This document shows positions 47,215 to 58,303 of a stretch of 64,000 nt of DNA, in pieces. The translations under genes were made by a program, and so were the position numbers. Source of the stretch: Rubrivivax sp. (GTDB taxonomy: Bacteria; Pseudomonadota; Gammaproteobacteria; Burkholderiales; Burkholderiaceae_C). The DNA lies in NCBI GenBank assembly GCA_027485165.1, contig JAIXRN010000064.1, positions 1-64,000 of the forward strand, read 5' to 3'. A model generated the notes under the pieces. That model was not told the origin of the DNA. It saw only the letters and a program-made list of their open reading frames with translations, and ran no database searches. How positions within the stretch are numbered: position 1 is the first letter of the stretch; each line of letters starts with the position of its first letter.

Positions 47215-48552
47215 TCAGGCGCCGGCGGCGGCGGCTGTCGCCATGGCTTCGGCGCACTGGCGGCCCAGTGCGCCGTCCCGGGCCTCCACCATCACGCGCA
47301 ACACGGGTTCGGTTCCCGAGGCACGGACCAGTACACGCCCGGCCAGCCCCAAGCGGGCCTCGGCGGTAGCCGTCTCAGCCGCCAGGCGAGCGTTGTCCTG
47401 CCAGCGGCTGCCGTCTGGCAGGCGCACATTGATCATGGTCTGCGGGTACAGAGACACGCCTTCCAGCAGGCCGGCCAGGCTTCTTCCGCTGCGCCGCACG
47501 GCCTGCAAGATCTGCAAGGCGCTGACGATCCCGTCGCCTGTGGTGTGGCAATCCAGCGCCAGCAAGTGGCCGGAGCTCTCCCCACCCAGCTGCCAACCGC
47601 GCGCCAGCAGCTCTTCCAGCACGTAGCGGTCGCCGACCTTCGCGCGCACCAGCGGTAAGCCCAGCTGCTGCAACGCCAGTTCGACGGCCATGTTCGTCAT
47701 CAGCGTGCCCACCACACCTGGCACGGGCTGTTGTTGCGCCAGGCGGTCGGCCGCCATGACGTAGAGCAGCTCATCGCCGTTGAACAAGCGCCCTTGCGCG
47801 TCAACCAATTGCAGACGGTCGGCATCGCCATCCAGCGCCACGCCGTAATCGGCGCCGTGCTGAGCCACGGCCTGCACCAGAGCGGCAGGTGCGGTGGCGC
47901 CGACGCCTGCGTTGATGTTCGTGCCGTCGGGGCTGCAACCGATCTTCACCACCGTGGCCCCCAGCTCATGGAAGACGTCCGGAGCGACGTGATAGGCCGC
48001 GCCATGAGCACCATCCACCACCAGCTTCATGCCGCGCAACGACAGACTTTGCGTCACGGTACTTTTGCAGAACTCGATGTACCGGCCGCTGGCGTCGTTC
48101 AGGCGCCGGGCCTTGCCCAGGCTGGCTGAGTCCGCCCACTGCGGCAGCTGCAGCAGCGCCGCTTCAACGGCCACTTCCCATTCGTCGGGCAGCTTTTCAC
48201 CTCGGGCCGAAAAAAACTTCACGCCGTTGTCGGCGTAGGGGTTGTGCGAAGCACTGATGACCACGCCCAGGTCCAGGCGCAGTGCGCGGGTCAGATAAGC
48301 CACCCCGGGCGTTGGCAGGGGCCCGCTGAGCAGCACGTCCACCCCTGCCGACGCGAAGCCAGCTTCCAGCGAAGATTCCAGCATGTAGCCGGAAATGCGG
48401 GTGTCCTTGCCGATCAGTACCGTCGGCCGTGCGCTGCTGCGCTTCAGCACCTGGCCCACGGCGTGCCCCAGGCGCAGCATGAAGTCGGGGGTGATGGGTG
48501 GCCGGCCGACCGTGCCGCGGATGCCGTCAGTGCCGAAATAGGTTCTGCTCAT
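47215..48552 (-). CDS. glmM: Phosphoglucosamine mutase
   Basis: Converts glucosamine-6-phosphate to glucosamine-1-phosphate for peptidoglycan and LPS precursors. The 445-residue protein has the phospho-serine Ser102 in [14 protein letters not shown], the metal loop DGDADRLQ, the sugar-binding GGESSGH and the phosphate-binding [14 protein letters not shown]. It is downstream of ftsH on the same strand; folP, often between the two, is absent. Confidence 0.97.
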   Translation of the reverse strand: MSRTYFGTDGIRGTVGRPPITPDFMLRLGHAVGQVLKRSSARPTVLIGKDTRISGYMLESSLEAGFASAGVDVLLSGPLPTPGVAYLTRALRLDLGVVISASHNPYADNGVKFFSARGEKLPDEWEVAVEAALLQLPQWADSASLGKARRLNDASGRYIEFCKSTVTQSLSLRGMKLVVDGAHGAAYHVAPDVFHELGATVVKIGCSPDGTNINAGVGATAPAALVQAVAQHGADYGVALDGDADRLQLVDAQGRLFNGDELLYVMAADRLAQQQPVPGVVGTLMTNMAVELALQQLGLPLVRAKVGDRYVLEELLARGWQLGGESSGHLLALDCHTTGDGIVSALQILQAVRRSGRSLAGLLEGVSLYPQTMINVRLPDGSRWQDNARLAAETATAEARLGLAGRVLVRASGTEPVLRVMVEARDGALGRQCAEAMATAAAAGA

Positions 48553-48686
48553 GCTGACTCTTCGTTCGCTTGTGGTTCACGCCATCCTTGCTCGCCGTTC
48601 GGGCGACCTTGGCGCGGGGTTCTTGCAGGGCACAAGGGCATCGAAGTGCCGCTGCGCTCTGGGCTTCGTTGGGTGCCGCCCATGAC

Positions 48687-48708
48687 AAACGGGGCCGAAG
48701 CCCCGTTT
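48687..48708 (-). terminator. Hairpin after ftsH
   Basis: AAACGGGGC (48687-48695) pairs with GCCCCGTTT (48700-48708) around CGAA. It is 30 bases after the ftsH stop on the minus strand. The trailing T-run is short (TTT within the stem), so it may be only a partial terminator before glmM. Confidence 0.65.
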
Positions 48709-48737
48709 GCATGGTCTGCCAGCGCCCGCTGGCCGTA

Positions 48738-50648
48738 TTAGGCCGCAGCGGGTGCGCTGTCTGCACCAACCGAAGGTGCTGCACCGCCGCCCGGTGGCTT
48801 GCTGGACGAAGGCGTCCAGTCCTTCGGCGCACGTGGGGGCTTGCCAGCCATGATGTCGTCGATTTGGTCGCTGTCGATGGTTTCCCATTCCAGCAGCGCC
48901 TGGGCCATCGCGTGCATCTTGTCCTTGTTGTCTTCGATGTGCTTGCGCGCGATCGAATACTGGTCGTCAATGATCCGCCGGATGACGCTGTCAACCTTGC
49001 GCATCGTCTCTTCCGACATGCTGGTCGTTTTGGTGACGCTGCGGCCCAGGAACACTTCGCCTTCATTGTCGGCATAGACCATGGGGCCCAGCTCGTCGGT
49101 CATGCCATAGCGCATCACCATGTCGCGGGCGATGGCCGTGGCGCGTTCGAAGTCGTTGCTGGCGCCTGTGGTCATCTGGTTCATGAACACTTCTTCGGCG
49201 ATGCGGCCGCCAAACAGCACGCTGATCGTCGAGAGCATGCGCTCCTTGTCCATGCTGTAGCGGTCGCCTTCTGGCAGTTGCATCGTCACGCCCAGGGCGC
49301 GTCCACGGGGAATGACCGTGACCTTGTGCACCGGGTCGGTCTTGGGCATCAAGCGCGCCACCAGGGCGTGACCCGCCTCGTGGTAAGCGGTGTTCTTCCG
49401 CTCTTCCTCGGGCATGATCATCGACTTGCGCTCGGGGCCCATCATGATCTTGTCCTTGGCCTTCTCGAAGTCGACCATCTCGACCACACGCCCGTTGCGT
49501 CGCGCAGCGAACAGGGCCGCTTCGTTTACGAGGTTGGCCAAGTCGGCACCCGAAAAGCCCGGCGTACCGCGTGCCAGGATGTCCGCGCGGATGTCTTGAC
49601 CCACCGGCACCTTGCGCATGTGGACGTTCAGGATCTGCTCACGACCACGCACATCGGGCAGCGTGACGTAGACCTGGCGGTCGAAGCGCCCAGGGCGCAA
49701 CAGTGCCGGGTCCAGGATGTCGGGCCGGTTGGTCGCGGCCATCACGATCACGCCCAGGTTGGTCTCGAAGCCGTCCATCTCGACCAGCATCTGGTTCAGC
49801 GTCTGCTCGCGTTCGTCATTGCCGCCGCCCAGGCCGGCACCACGATGGCGACCCACTGCATCAATTTCGTCGATGAAGATGATGCAGGGCGCGCTTTTCT
49901 TGGCTTGCTCGAACATGTCGCGCACACGGGCTGCACCGACACCGACGAACATCTCGACGAAATCAGATCCGCTGATGGCGAAGAAAGGCACTTTCGCTTC
50001 GCCGGCAATGGCCTTGGCCAGCAAGGTCTTGCCCGTGCCAGGAGGCCCCACCAGCAACACACCGCGCGGGATACGGCCACCCAACTTCTGGAATTTCTGC
50101 GGGTCCTTCAGGAAGTCGACGAGTTCCTTCACCTCTTCCTTGGCCTCATCGCACCCGGCAACGTCCTGGAAGGTGGTGTTGTTGTTGGCCTCGTCCAGCA
50201 TCTTGGCCTTGCTCTTGCCGAAGCTGAACGCGCCACCCTTGCCGCCGCCCTGCATCTGGCGCATGAAGTACACCCAGACGCCAATCAGCAGCAGCATCGG
50301 CCCCCAGCTGAGGAGGATGTTCATCAGCAGGCTGGGCTCTTCACGCGGCTTGACATCGAACTTGACGTTGTTCGAAATCAGGTCACCAACCAGACCGCGG
50401 TCGAGGTAGGTGGCCGTGCTCCGCAGGCGCTTGTCATCGTTCGTGACAGCCAGGATTTCCGTGCCACCGCCCGGGTTTTCCTGCAAGGTGACGGCGCGGA
50501 TGCGCTTGGCCCGCACTTCTTCCAGGAAGTCGGAGTAGCCGATCTGGTTGCCCTGGCTGATGCCGCGGTCGAACTGCTTGAACACGGTGAACAGCACGAG
50601 TGCGATCACCAGCCAAACAGCTACTTTAGAAAACCATTGATTGTTCAC
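48738..50648 (-). CDS. ftsH: ATP-dependent zinc metalloprotease FtsH
   Basis: A membrane-anchored AAA+ protease that degrades membrane proteins and regulators. The 636-residue protein has two N-terminal membrane helices (about 9-25 and 107-128) around a periplasmic domain, Walker A GPPGTGKT (201-208), Walker [12 protein letters not shown], the SRH region [20 protein letters not shown] and the zinc motif HEAGH at about 423. The start is a GTG at 50648 (MNNQWFSK) with GAAGGAG upstream. A heat-shock-like promoter lies in the gap to rlmE. Confidence 0.98.
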   Translation of the reverse strand: MNNQWFSKVAVWLVIALVLFTVFKQFDRGISQGNQIGYSDFLEEVRAKRIRAVTLQENPGGGTEILAVTNDDKRLRSTATYLDRGLVGDLISNNVKFDVKPREEPSLLMNILLSWGPMLLLIGVWVYFMRQMQGGGKGGAFSFGKSKAKMLDEANNNTTFQDVAGCDEAKEEVKELVDFLKDPQKFQKLGGRIPRGVLLVGPPGTGKTLLAKAIAGEAKVPFFAISGSDFVEMFVGVGAARVRDMFEQAKKSAPCIIFIDEIDAVGRHRGAGLGGGNDEREQTLNQMLVEMDGFETNLGVIVMAATNRPDILDPALLRPGRFDRQVYVTLPDVRGREQILNVHMRKVPVGQDIRADILARGTPGFSGADLANLVNEAALFAARRNGRVVEMVDFEKAKDKIMMGPERKSMIMPEEERKNTAYHEAGHALVARLMPKTDPVHKVTVIPRGRALGVTMQLPEGDRYSMDKERMLSTISVLFGGRIAEEVFMNQMTTGASNDFERATAIARDMVMRYGMTDELGPMVYADNEGEVFLGRSVTKTTSMSEETMRKVDSVIRRIIDDQYSIARKHIEDNKDKMHAMAQALLEWETIDSDQIDDIMAGKPPRAPKDWTPSSSKPPGGGAAPSVGADSAPAAA

Positions 50649-50709
50649 CGCGGCTCCTTCATCTATTCAGCGGCTCGGCAGGCGGGACAGCCATGCCAGT
50701 CGCCACGGT

Positions 50710-50737
50710 ACTTGGGGTTGATTCTAGTGCAGTCAAG
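50710..50737 (-). promoter_or_regulatory. Possible sigma-32 type promoter of ftsH
   Basis: On the minus strand, CTTGAC (50737-50732) and CCCCAAGT (50717-50710) are 14 bases apart, close to the heat-shock pattern CTTGAA / CCCCAT. It is about 60 bases before the ftsH GTG. E. coli ftsH is under sigma-32, which supports the guess. Confidence 0.45.
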
Positions 50738-50792
50738 GTTTTGCAGCCTTTTCGGGGGCCAGTTTGTCGACAGGGTGAATCTTGCGCCGGCT

Positions 50793-51455
50793 TCAGGCCA
50801 CCCTGGGAATCTTCAGGCCGATGCCTGTCAGGAAAGTCTCGGCAGACTTGTCGCGTGAAGCCTTCGGTTTGTAGGCTTTTGCGACCCTGAAGCTGTCGGA
50901 GAACAGTTTCGCCTGTTCGCTGTAACCGCTGCCGTGAAAGGTCTTGCAGACCAACGCGCCTTCAGGTCGCAGATGCTGCAAGGCGAAGTCCACTGCCAGT
51001 TCGACCAGGTGCGACACGCGGGCGCCATCGGTGGCCGCAATGCCAGACAGGTTGGGCGCCATGTCGGACACCACCAGGTCCACGGGCCGACCTCCCAGCA
51101 CGGCTTCCAGGCGCGCCAGCAGTTCTTCGTCCCGGAAGTCGCCTTGCAGGAAGGTGATGTCTTCGATCGGGTCCATCGGCAGCAGGTCCAGCGCGATGAC
51201 CGTTCCTTCCAGTTGTCCGGTGGCTGCACCGGTGGGCGACAGGCGGCGACGCAGGTATTGGCTCCAGGCCCCGGGGGCAGAGCCCAGGTCCACCACCACC
51301 TGCCCAGGCCTGACCAGGCGCAACTCTTCGTCGATCTCCTTCAGTTTGTACGCTGCGCGTGCGCGGTAACCATCCTTCTGCGCCAGCTTCACATACGTGT
51401 CGTTGACGTGGTTGTTGATCCAGGCGCGGTTGACCTTCTTGCTGCCAGTCTTCAC
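50793..51455 (-). CDS. rlmE: 23S rRNA 2'-O-ribose U2552 methyltransferase
   Basis: Methylates U2552 of 23S rRNA, formerly RrmJ/FtsJ. The 220-residue Rossmann methyltransferase has the SAM motif [15 protein letters not shown] near residue 53, the catalytic Asp in [11 protein letters not shown], Lys in [11 protein letters not shown] and Glu in SAETFLTG. It starts at a GTG at 51455 ([12 protein letters not shown]). It is upstream of ftsH, the usual pair, and divergent from yhbY, 60 bases away. Confidence 0.96.
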   Translation of the reverse strand: MKTGSKKVNRAWINNHVNDTYVKLAQKDGYRARAAYKLKEIDEELRLVRPGQVVVDLGSAPGAWSQYLRRRLSPTGAATGQLEGTVIALDLLPMDPIEDITFLQGDFRDEELLARLEAVLGGRPVDLVVSDMAPNLSGIAATDGARVSHLVELAVDFALQHLRPEGALVCKTFHGSGYSEQAKLFSDSFRVAKAYKPKASRDKSAETFLTGIGLKIPRVA

Positions 51456-51515
51456 GGATCAGTCGCTTCCAGATCGCTTTCGGCCCGCAGACCATTCCGC
51501 ACGGATAATTCGCTC

Positions 51516-51989
51516 ATGCCTGCCATCCCCCTGACCCCCGCGCAGCGCAAGGAGCACCGCTCCAGCGCACACCATCTGGACCCCGTTGTGATGATTGGGG
51601 GCGACGGTTTGACCGCCGCCGTGACCAAGGAAGTCGACGCCGCCCTGAAGGCCCATGGCCTGATCAAGGTACGGGTGTTTTCCGACGAGCGCAGCACGCG
51701 CGAAGACATCTTTGCGCGCCTGGCCGACGAACTGAACGCCGCCCCGATCCAGCACATCGGCAAGTTGCTGGTGTTCTGGCGCCCGATCCCACCGAAGGAA
51801 AAGGCCGATCGCGACGACCGGATGCCCGGCCCGCGGGTGGTGAAGCTGGTGTCGTTTTCCAAGAGCGGCAACCACCGCGCCACGGTGAAGAAAGTGCAAC
51901 TGTTCGGCAACCAGCGTGTTGCTGCAGGTGGCGAAATCAAACGGGTTCGCAAGCGCCCCACCAGCATCAAGAAAAAGGTCGGGGACTGA
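51516..51989 (+). CDS. yhbY: YhbY family RNA-binding protein (CRM domain)
   Basis: A 157-residue protein with a single CRM (CRS1/YhbY) domain at about residues 3-98: LTPAQRKEHRSSAHHLDPVVMIGGDGLT, then KVRVFSDERSTREDI and IGKLLVFWRP. In E. coli it binds pre-50S particles. The remaining 55 residues are a basic tail (about 103-157) that E. coli YhbY (97 residues) lacks. It overlaps the convergent DUF4149 gene by 23 bases. Confidence 0.92.
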   Translation: MPAIPLTPAQRKEHRSSAHHLDPVVMIGGDGLTAAVTKEVDAALKAHGLIKVRVFSDERSTREDIFARLADELNAAPIQHIGKLLVFWRPIPPKEKADRDDRMPGPRVVKLVSFSKSGNHRATVKKVQLFGNQRVAAGGEIKRVRKRPTSIKKKVGD

Positions 51990-52434
51990 CCGGCTCGGCG
52001 GCCTGGCTGTTGCGCCAGGCCAGCCACAGCACCAGCAGCAACTTCAGGCCGAAGAACAGCACGCTGATGCCGTGTAGCTGCCCAAAGCTCAGGCTGCCTT
52101 GTCCAGCACGGGCTGTGGCCATCAGGGGCTGCAGCGCGAAGTAGCCCGCGACAGTACAGAAGAGGGTACCGAGCGCCAGCGCCATGCCCAGGCTGAACTG
52201 GCTGCCCTGCCCATGCAACGCCGAGCGCCGTGCGGCAACACGCTCCAGCACCAACAGCAGCACGCCCAGTGCCAGCGCGGTGTAGGCCTCCTGGGTGAAC
52301 ATGCGGCCCACCACGCGGCCGGCGTCTGCACCCGCCAGCATCGCGAAGGGCGCAGGCGTCGCCAGCAGCGCCACGCACAGCAGCCAGCCTGCCCACAGGG
52401 CCGGCAGCAGGCGGCGCCAGCGGTCCAGGCTCAC
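51967..52434 (-). CDS. DUF4149 domain-containing membrane protein
   Basis: A 155-residue protein with four hydrophobic segments (about 8-27, 49-66, 79-98 and 122-142), typical of the DUF4149/TMEM205-like family. The function is unknown. The start is a GTG at 52434 (MSLDRWRRLLPALWAG), 14 bases after the greA stop on the same strand, so it is likely co-transcribed with greA. Confidence 0.85.
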   Translation of the reverse strand: MSLDRWRRLLPALWAGWLLCVALLATPAPFAMLAGADAGRVVGRMFTQEAYTALALGVLLLVLERVAARRSALHGQGSQFSLGMALALGTLFCTVAGYFALQPLMATARAGQGSLSFGQLHGISVLFFGLKLLLVLWLAWRNSQAAEPVSPRPFS

Positions 52435-52448
52435 CCCGTCCAGACCCG

Positions 52449-52925
52449 TCAGGCGTAGCGAACGTCGACGATTTCCCAGTGCTTCACGCCACCGGGGGCC
52501 TGCACCTCGGCGACGTCACCCGCTTCCTTGCCAATCAGGGCGCGGGCGATCGGGCTGCTGATGGACACCAGGCCCAGCTTCAGGTCGGCTTCGTCATCGC
52601 CGACGATCTGGTAAGTCACCTTCGCGCCGTTGTCCTCGTCTTCCAGGTCGACCGTGGCGCCGAACACCACCTTGCCGCCTGCGTCCAGCGAAGCCGGGTC
52701 GATGATCTGCGCGGCGGCCAGCTTGGCCTCCAGTTCCAGGATTCGGCCCTCGATGAAGCCCTGCTTGTCTTTGGCGGCGTCGTACTCGGCGTTTTCCGAC
52801 AAGTCGCCCTGTGCCCGAGCCTCACTGATGGCCTGGATGACCGCATGGCGCTCGACGGATTTCAGCCGGTGCAGCTCTTCTTTCAGCTTTTCGGACCCGC
52901 GGCGGGTGAGTGGAATGGTGAGCAT
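52449..52925 (-). CDS. greA: Transcription elongation factor GreA
   Basis: Rescues backtracked RNA polymerase by stimulating transcript cleavage. The 158-residue protein has the N-terminal coiled coil with the acidic tip ([21 protein letters not shown], residues in two blocks) and the C-terminal FKBP-like domain ([30 protein letters not shown]). It is downstream of carB, the usual order carA-carB-greA. Confidence 0.97.
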   Translation of the reverse strand: MLTIPLTRRGSEKLKEELHRLKSVERHAVIQAISEARAQGDLSENAEYDAAKDKQGFIEGRILELEAKLAAAQIIDPASLDAGGKVVFGATVDLEDEDNGAKVTYQIVGDDEADLKLGLVSISSPIARALIGKEAGDVAEVQAPGGVKHWEIVDVRYA

Positions 52926-53027
52926 GGGCGTACAGGATGCTGAGGGCTGAGCAGAAAGTGAATCCGCCGCAGGGCCCCTCCAGTGGGCACTGGGCGGGGC
53001 GGCCTGCGGCGGCGTGTTTACGGAAGT

Positions 53028-56000
53028 TTAGTTCAGTTGCGCTGCGGCGCGGCCTTGGGTCAACTCCTGATGCAGTTCCTGCACCGACACCACGGCCAGG
53101 CCGTCCTGGTACTTCAGCGCTTCGGTCGCAGCCTCGGCGCCGGCCATGGTGGTGTAGTAGGTCACGCGGTTGGCCAGCGCGGCTGTGCGGATGTAACGCG
53201 AATCGGCAATCGCAGTACGCGTTTCATCCACCGTGGTGTAGACCAGCTGGATCTCACCTGCCTTCACCATGTCGGCAATGTGCGGGCGGCCGTCCTTTAC
53301 CTTGTTGACCACGCGCACCGCGATGCCGGCCGCGGCGATGGCGGCCGCCGTACCTTTGGTGGCCACCACGTTGAAGCCCAGATCGACCAGATCGCCGGCC
53401 ACCTTCACGGCGCGCTCCTTGTCGCTGTTCTTCACGGTGATGACCACGGTGCCTTCGCGCGGCAGGCGCGACCCGGCACCCAGCTGGCTTTTCAGCATGG
53501 CCTCGCCGAATGTCTGCCCCACCCCCATCACTTCGCCTGTGCTGCGCATCTCAGGACCCAGGATCGGGTCCACGCCCGGGAACTTGTTGAACGGGAACAC
53601 CGCTTCCTTGATGCTGAAGTAGCTGGGCACCACTTCGCGCGGTGCGCGGCCGGCCTTGTCTTTCTGGCTGGCCAGGGTCTGGCCGGCCATGCAGCGTGCC
53701 GCGATCTTGGCCAGCGGCTGGCCCGTGGCCTTGCTGACGAAGGGTACGGTACGGCTGGCGCGCGGGTTCACCTCCAGCACGTAGACGACGGCATCCGCAC
53801 CTTCGCCCTGAATGGCGAACTGCACGTTCATCAGCCCGACGACACCCAGCGCCTTGGCCATCGCCACAGCCTGCCGGCGCATCTCGTCCTGCAAGACTGG
53901 CGACAGCGAATAAGGCGGCAGGGAACAGGCCGAGTCGCCGCTGTGGATGCCGGCGGCTTCCACGTGTTCCATGATGCCGCCGATCATCACGTCCACGCCG
54001 TCGCTGATGCAGTCCACGTCGACTTCGATCGCGTCGTCCAGGAATCGGTCCAGCAGCACCGGGCTCTTCTCGCTCACGCGCACGGCTTCGCGCATGTAGC
54101 GTTCCAGGTCCTTGTCGCCGTGCACGATTTCCATCGCGCGGCCGCCCAGCACGTAGCTGGGGCGTACCACCAGCGGGTAGCCGATCTCGTGCGCCAGGGC
54201 CAGGGCCTGGTCTTCCGTGCGCGCCGTACGGTTGGGCGGCTGCTTCAGGCCGATCTCGTGCAACAGCTGCTGGAAGCGTTCGCGGTCTTCGGCGATGTCG
54301 ATGCTGTTCGGGCTGGTGCCGATGATCGGCACACCCGCGCGTTCCAGGTCCAGCGCCAGCTTCAGCGGCGTCTGGCCGCCGTACTGCACGATCACGCCCG
54401 TGGGCTTTTCCTTGGCCACGATCTCGAGCACGTCTTCCAGCGTCACCGGCTCGAAGTACAGGCGGTCGCTGGTGTCGTAGTCGGTGGACACGGTTTCCGG
54501 GTTGCAGTTGACCATGATGGTCTCGTACCCGTCTTCGCGCATCGCCAGCGCAGCGTGCACGCAGCAGTAGTCGAATTCAATGCCCTGGCCGATACGGTTG
54601 GGTCCACCGCCCAGCACCATGATCTTCTTGCGACTGCTCGGCTCGGCTTCGCATTCACCATCCTCGGTCTCGTAGCAGCTGTACAGGTAGGCCGTCTGCG
54701 TGGCGAACTCGGCCGCGCAAGTGTCCACGCGCTTGTAGACCGGGCGTACGCCCAGCGCGTGGCGGCGCTCACGCACCGCGTGCTGGTTCGTTCCCATCAG
54801 CTTGCCCAGCCGCCTGTCGGAGAAGCCCTTTTGCTTCAGGTAGCGCAGTTCCGCTGCCGTGAGGCTGCCGATGTCCCGGCCAGCCAGCCGGCCTTCGGTC
54901 TGCACCAGCTGTTCGATCTGCGCCAGGAACCATGGGTCGATGGCGGTTTCCTCGAACACTTCGTCCAGGCTCATGCCGATGCGGAAGGCATCGCCCACGA
55001 ACAGGATGCGCTCGGGCCCGGCATTGCCGATCTCGTCGACGATCTCGTCGCGGTCCGTGCTGCGCTCGGTCAGCCCGTCGATGCCCGTTTCCAGCCCGCG
55101 CAGGGCCTTCTGGAAGCTTTCCTGGAAGGTACGGCCGATGGCCATCACTTCGCCCACGCTCTTCATCTGCGTGGTCAGGTGCGGGTCGGCGGCGGGGAAC
55201 TTCTCGAACGCGAAGCGCGGGATCTTCGTCACCACGTAGTCGATGCTGGGCTCGAAACTGGCCGGCGTGGCGCCGCCAGTGATGTCGTTCTTCAGTTCAT
55301 CCAGCGTGTAGCCGATGGCCAGCTTGGCCGCCACCTTGGCGATCGGGAAGCCCGTGGCCTTCGACGCCAGCGCAGAAGAGCGCGACACACGCGGGTTCAT
55401 CTCGATCACGACCATGCGGCCGTCCTTCGGGTTGATCGAGAACTGCACGTTGCTGCCGCCCGTGTCCACACCGATTTCGCGCAGGATGGCGATGCTGGCG
55501 TTCCGCAGCAGCTGGTATTCGCGGTCGGTCAGCGTCTGCGCCGGCGCTACCGTGATGCTGTCGCCGGTGTGGATGCCCATCGGGTCCAGGTTCTCGATCG
55601 CGCAGACGATGATGCAGTTGTCCGCCCGGTCGCGGACCACTTCCATCTCGAACTCTTTCCAGCCGATCAGGCTTTCCTCGATCAGCAGTTCCTTGGTCGG
55701 CGACAGATCCAGCCCGCGCTTGCAGATCTCTTCAAACTCTTCCGGGTTGTAGGCGATGCCACCCCCCGTGCCGCCCAGCGTGAAGCTGGGCCGGATGACC
55801 ATCGGGAAGCCCGTGCCGCCGATCAGGCCGACGATGCGTTTTTGCACCGCCAGTGCCTCTTCCAGCGAATGCGCGATGCCGCTCTTGGCGCTGTCCAGGC
55901 CGATGCTGGTCATCGCGTCCTTGAACTTCAGCCGGTCTTCGGCCTTCTCGATGGCGTGTTCGTTGGCGCCGATCATTTCCACGCCGTACTTCTGCAGCAC

Positions 56001-56336
56001 ACCCTCGCGCGCCAGGTCCAGCGCGCAGTTCAGTGCCGTTTGCCCGCCCATGGTGGGCAGCAGCGCCATTTTCTCGTGCGGGTGCGCCGCGCGTTCCTTG
56101 GCGATGATCTTTTCGACCACCTTCCAGGTAATGGGCTCGATGTAGGTGGCGTCGGCCATGTCCGGGTCGGTCATGATCGTCGCCGGATTGCTGTTGACGA
56201 GGACGACGCGGTAGCCTTCTTCTCGCAGCGCCTTGCAGGCCTGGGCGCCGGAATAGTCGAATTCGCAGGCCTGGCCGATGATGATCGGGCCAGCGCCGAT
56301 GATGAGCACGCTATGCAGGTCGTGGCGCTTAGGCAT
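53028..56336 (-). CDS. carB: Carbamoyl-phosphate synthase large subunit
   Basis: Makes carbamoyl phosphate for pyrimidine and arginine synthesis. It is 1102 residues, slightly longer than E. coli CarB (1073). Two ATP-grasp halves are visible: the first with [20 protein letters not shown] and [15 protein letters not shown], the second with [19 protein letters not shown] and [15 protein letters not shown]. The C-terminal allosteric domain starts near [13 protein letters not shown]. The ATG lies inside the last 8 bases of carA. Confidence 0.98.
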   Translation of the reverse strand: MPKRHDLHSVLIIGAGPIIIGQACEFDYSGAQACKALREEGYRVVLVNSNPATIMTDPDMADATYIEPITWKVVEKIIAKERAAHPHEKMALLPTMGGQTALNCALDLAREGVLQKYGVEMIGANEHAIEKAEDRLKFKDAMTSIGLDSAKSGIAHSLEEALAVQKRIVGLIGGTGFPMVIRPSFTLGGTGGGIAYNPEEFEEICKRGLDLSPTKELLIEESLIGWKEFEMEVVRDRADNCIIVCAIENLDPMGIHTGDSITVAPAQTLTDREYQLLRNASIAILREIGVDTGGSNVQFSINPKDGRMVVIEMNPRVSRSSALASKATGFPIAKVAAKLAIGYTLDELKNDITGGATPASFEPSIDYVVTKIPRFAFEKFPAADPHLTTQMKSVGEVMAIGRTFQESFQKALRGLETGIDGLTERSTDRDEIVDEIGNAGPERILFVGDAFRIGMSLDEVFEETAIDPWFLAQIEQLVQTEGRLAGRDIGSLTAAELRYLKQKGFSDRRLGKLMGTNQHAVRERRHALGVRPVYKRVDTCAAEFATQTAYLYSCYETEDGECEAEPSSRKKIMVLGGGPNRIGQGIEFDYCCVHAALAMREDGYETIMVNCNPETVSTDYDTSDRLYFEPVTLEDVLEIVAKEKPTGVIVQYGGQTPLKLALDLERAGVPIIGTSPNSIDIAEDRERFQQLLHEIGLKQPPNRTARTEDQALALAHEIGYPLVVRPSYVLGGRAMEIVHGDKDLERYMREAVRVSEKSPVLLDRFLDDAIEVDVDCISDGVDVMIGGIMEHVEAAGIHSGDSACSLPPYSLSPVLQDEMRRQAVAMAKALGVVGLMNVQFAIQGEGADAVVYVLEVNPRASRTVPFVSKATGQPLAKIAARCMAGQTLASQKDKAGRAPREVVPSYFSIKEAVFPFNKFPGVDPILGPEMRSTGEVMGVGQTFGEAMLKSQLGAGSRLPREGTVVITVKNSDKERAVKVAGDLVDLGFNVVATKGTAAAIAAAGIAVRVVNKVKDGRPHIADMVKAGEIQLVYTTVDETRTAIADSRYIRTAALANRVTYYTTMAGAEAATEALKYQDGLAVVSVQELHQELTQGRAAAQLN

Positions 56337-57507
56337 GCTGGCCCTCCTTGGCCTTCTCGATCAGGGCCACGAAGCGGTCGAACAGGTAGCCGATGTCATG
56401 CGGGCCGGGGCTGGCTTCCGGGTGGCCCTGGAAGCAGAAAGCCGGCCGGTCGGTGCGGGCCAGGCCCTGCAGGGTGCCGTCGAACAGGCTGATGTGGGTG
56501 GGCCGCAGGTTGGGCGGCAGGCTGTCGGCATCGACAGCGAAACCGTGGTTCTGGCTGGTGATGCTCACGCGGCCGGAGTCCAGGTCCTTCACCGGGTGGT
56601 TGGCGCCGTGGTGGCCGAACTTCATCTTGAAAGTCCTGGCCCCGGCAGCCAGGGCCATGATCTGGTGGCCCAGGCAGATGCCGAAGGTGGGCAGACCGCT
56701 GTCGACCAGGCTGCGCGTGGCGGCAATCGCGTAGTCGCAGGGTTCGGGGTCGCCAGGGCCGTTGCTCAGGAACACGCCGTCAGGCCGCAGCGCCAGCACC
56801 TCTTCTGCCGGGGTGGTGGCGGGCACCACCGTCACGCGGCAGCCGCGGCTGGCCAGCATGCGCAGGATGTTGCGCTTGACACCGAAGTCGTAGGCCACCA
56901 CGTGGTGCAGTGGCGCCCGCAGCTGCCCGAAGCCCTGCCCCAGCACCCATTCGGTTTCGGTCCATTCGCTGCGGGTGGTGGTGCTGACCACGCGGGCCAG
57001 GTCCTGCCCGGCCATGCTGGGCGCTGCGCGCGCGGCCAGCAGCGCTTGCTGGCGGTGTTCAGCACTGACCACGGTCCCGGCCGGCAGTGCCAGGATGCAG
57101 CCGTTTTGCGCGCCCGTGCTGCGCAGCCGCCGCGTCAGCTGCCGGGTGTCAATACCGGCAATGGCCACCGTGCCTTCGCGGGCCAGGTAGTCCGGCAGGC
57201 TGGCTGTGGCGCGGAAGTTCGACGCGCGTTCCGGCACATCCTTCACGATCAGGCCTGCCGCTTGCACGCGGCCTGACTCGACGTCCTCGTCGCTCACGCC
57301 GTAGCTGCCGATGTGCGGGTACGTCAGGGTGACGATCTGCCGGCAATAGCTCGGGTCAGTCAGGATTTCCTGGTAGCCCGTCAGCGAGGTGTTGAAAACG
57401 ACTTCGCCCACCGTCTGGCCGGGCGCGCCGACCGAGTGACCGATAAAGACAGTGCCATCGGCCAAGGCCAGCAGCGCGGGGGGCAGGACGGGCAGCAGGG
57501 GCACCAT
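56329..57507 (-). CDS. carA: Carbamoyl-phosphate synthase small subunit
   Basis: Supplies ammonia from glutamine to CarB. The 392-residue protein has the N-terminal CarA domain ([34 protein letters not shown]) and a class I glutamine amidotransferase with the nucleophile Cys in [10 protein letters not shown] and the His/Glu pair in [11 protein letters not shown]. The ATG at 57507 is used; a TTG one codon before is not needed. A TATACT at 57652-57647 on this strand is a possible -10, about 140 bases upstream. Confidence 0.97.
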   Translation of the reverse strand: MVPLLPVLPPALLALADGTVFIGHSVGAPGQTVGEVVFNTSLTGYQEILTDPSYCRQIVTLTYPHIGSYGVSDEDVESGRVQAAGLIVKDVPERASNFRATASLPDYLAREGTVAIAGIDTRQLTRRLRSTGAQNGCILALPAGTVVSAEHRQQALLAARAAPSMAGQDLARVVSTTTRSEWTETEWVLGQGFGQLRAPLHHVVAYDFGVKRNILRMLASRGCRVTVVPATTPAEEVLALRPDGVFLSNGPGDPEPCDYAIAATRSLVDSGLPTFGICLGHQIMALAAGARTFKMKFGHHGANHPVKDLDSGRVSITSQNHGFAVDADSLPPNLRPTHISLFDGTLQGLARTDRPAFCFQGHPEASPGPHDIGYLFDRFVALIEKAKEGQHA

Positions 57508-57646
57508 CAAGGGGTATCGCTCCGGGATTGGTCGCCCCCCGGCACCATCGGCAGCTGGGCCCGAAAAAGCGGGGCCCTGGCTGCGTCCTGGCTGTCAACT
57601 TGGCGTCGAGTGCGCGGGGCGCGGGTGTGTTCAGGCAAACCGCCGG

Positions 57647-57652
57647 AGTATA
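57647..57652 (-). promoter_or_regulatory. Possible -10 of the carAB promoter
   Basis: TATACT on the minus strand in the 183-base gap upstream of carA. No good -35 is seen. The leader to the ATG would be about 135 bases. Confidence 0.3.
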
Positions 57653-57690
57653 GCCCGCCGACCTGCCGACCCCGGGTTGACCCGGGTGCG

Positions 57691-58098
57691 TCAGGCCCCC
57701 AGCGCGGCGATGCCTGCGCGGGCAATCTCGGCGTCTTCGGTCGACTTGACCCCGCTGACACCCACCGCGCCGATGCAATGACCATCGACGACGATCGGCA
57801 CCCCACCTTCGAGCATGCCCTGCAGTTCAGGGGCGCTCAAAAACGATGTGCGGCCCTGGTTGATGACGTCTTCATAGACCTTCGATTCGCGCCGGCCCAA
57901 AGCGGCCGTCCGCGCCTTGGCTGCGGCAATGTGGGCCGACACGGGTGGCGCGCCGTCCAGGCGTTGCAGCCACAGCGGGTGGCCGCCGTCATCTGCGATG
58001 GCAATGGTCACTGCCCAACCCTGGGCCAGGGCATGGGCTTCGGCGGCTGCGGCCATGCGGCGCAGGTCTTCCAGGGCGAGCAGGGGTTTGGTTTTCAT
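57691..58098 (-). CDS. GlcG/HbpS family heme-binding-like protein
   Basis: A 135-residue protein of the DUF336 family (GlcG, HbpS, PduO C-terminal). It has LEDLRRMAAAAEAHALAQGW near the start, then VTIAIADDGGHPLWLQRLDG, and the ending GGVPIVVDGHCIGAVGVSG. Some members bind heme or cobalamin; the function here is unknown. The ATG at 58098 is used because upstream sequence is not conserved-looking. It is divergent from the Bax inhibitor gene. Confidence 0.9.
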   Translation of the reverse strand: MKTKPLLALEDLRRMAAAAEAHALAQGWAVTIAIADDGGHPLWLQRLDGAPPVSAHIAAAKARTAALGRRESKVYEDVINQGRTSFLSAPELQGMLEGGVPIVVDGHCIGAVGVSGVKSTEDAEIARAGIAALGA

Positions 58099-58245
58099 GG
58101 GCCGTGACGATAACGCGGCCACGGCGATGCCGAATGCAGTTCGCTGCCTGCCTGTCACCGCCAGCGCCTGGGACATTCGCTCTTGTCCACAGCGCCCGAC
58201 AGCACTCGCTCAGTGGGGCCTTCCTCCTGGGGCGCCGCAAAATCC

Positions 58246-58251
58246 TACAAT
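58246..58251 (+). promoter_or_regulatory. Possible -10 of the Bax inhibitor-1 family gene
   Basis: TACAAT on the plus strand, 53 bases before the ATG. The -35 region (CCTCCT) is poor. Confidence 0.3.
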
Positions 58252-58303
58252 CTCGACCTGTTGCGGTGCACTGTCGCCGTCATCTTGCTACACAGGAGTC
58301 ATC

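Noticed and set aside
52983..56492. A 1169-codon open frame antisense to carB
   Set aside because: Composition is low-complexity His/Arg/Ala/Val and it mirrors a perfect CarB. Same explanation as for the RND antisense frame.
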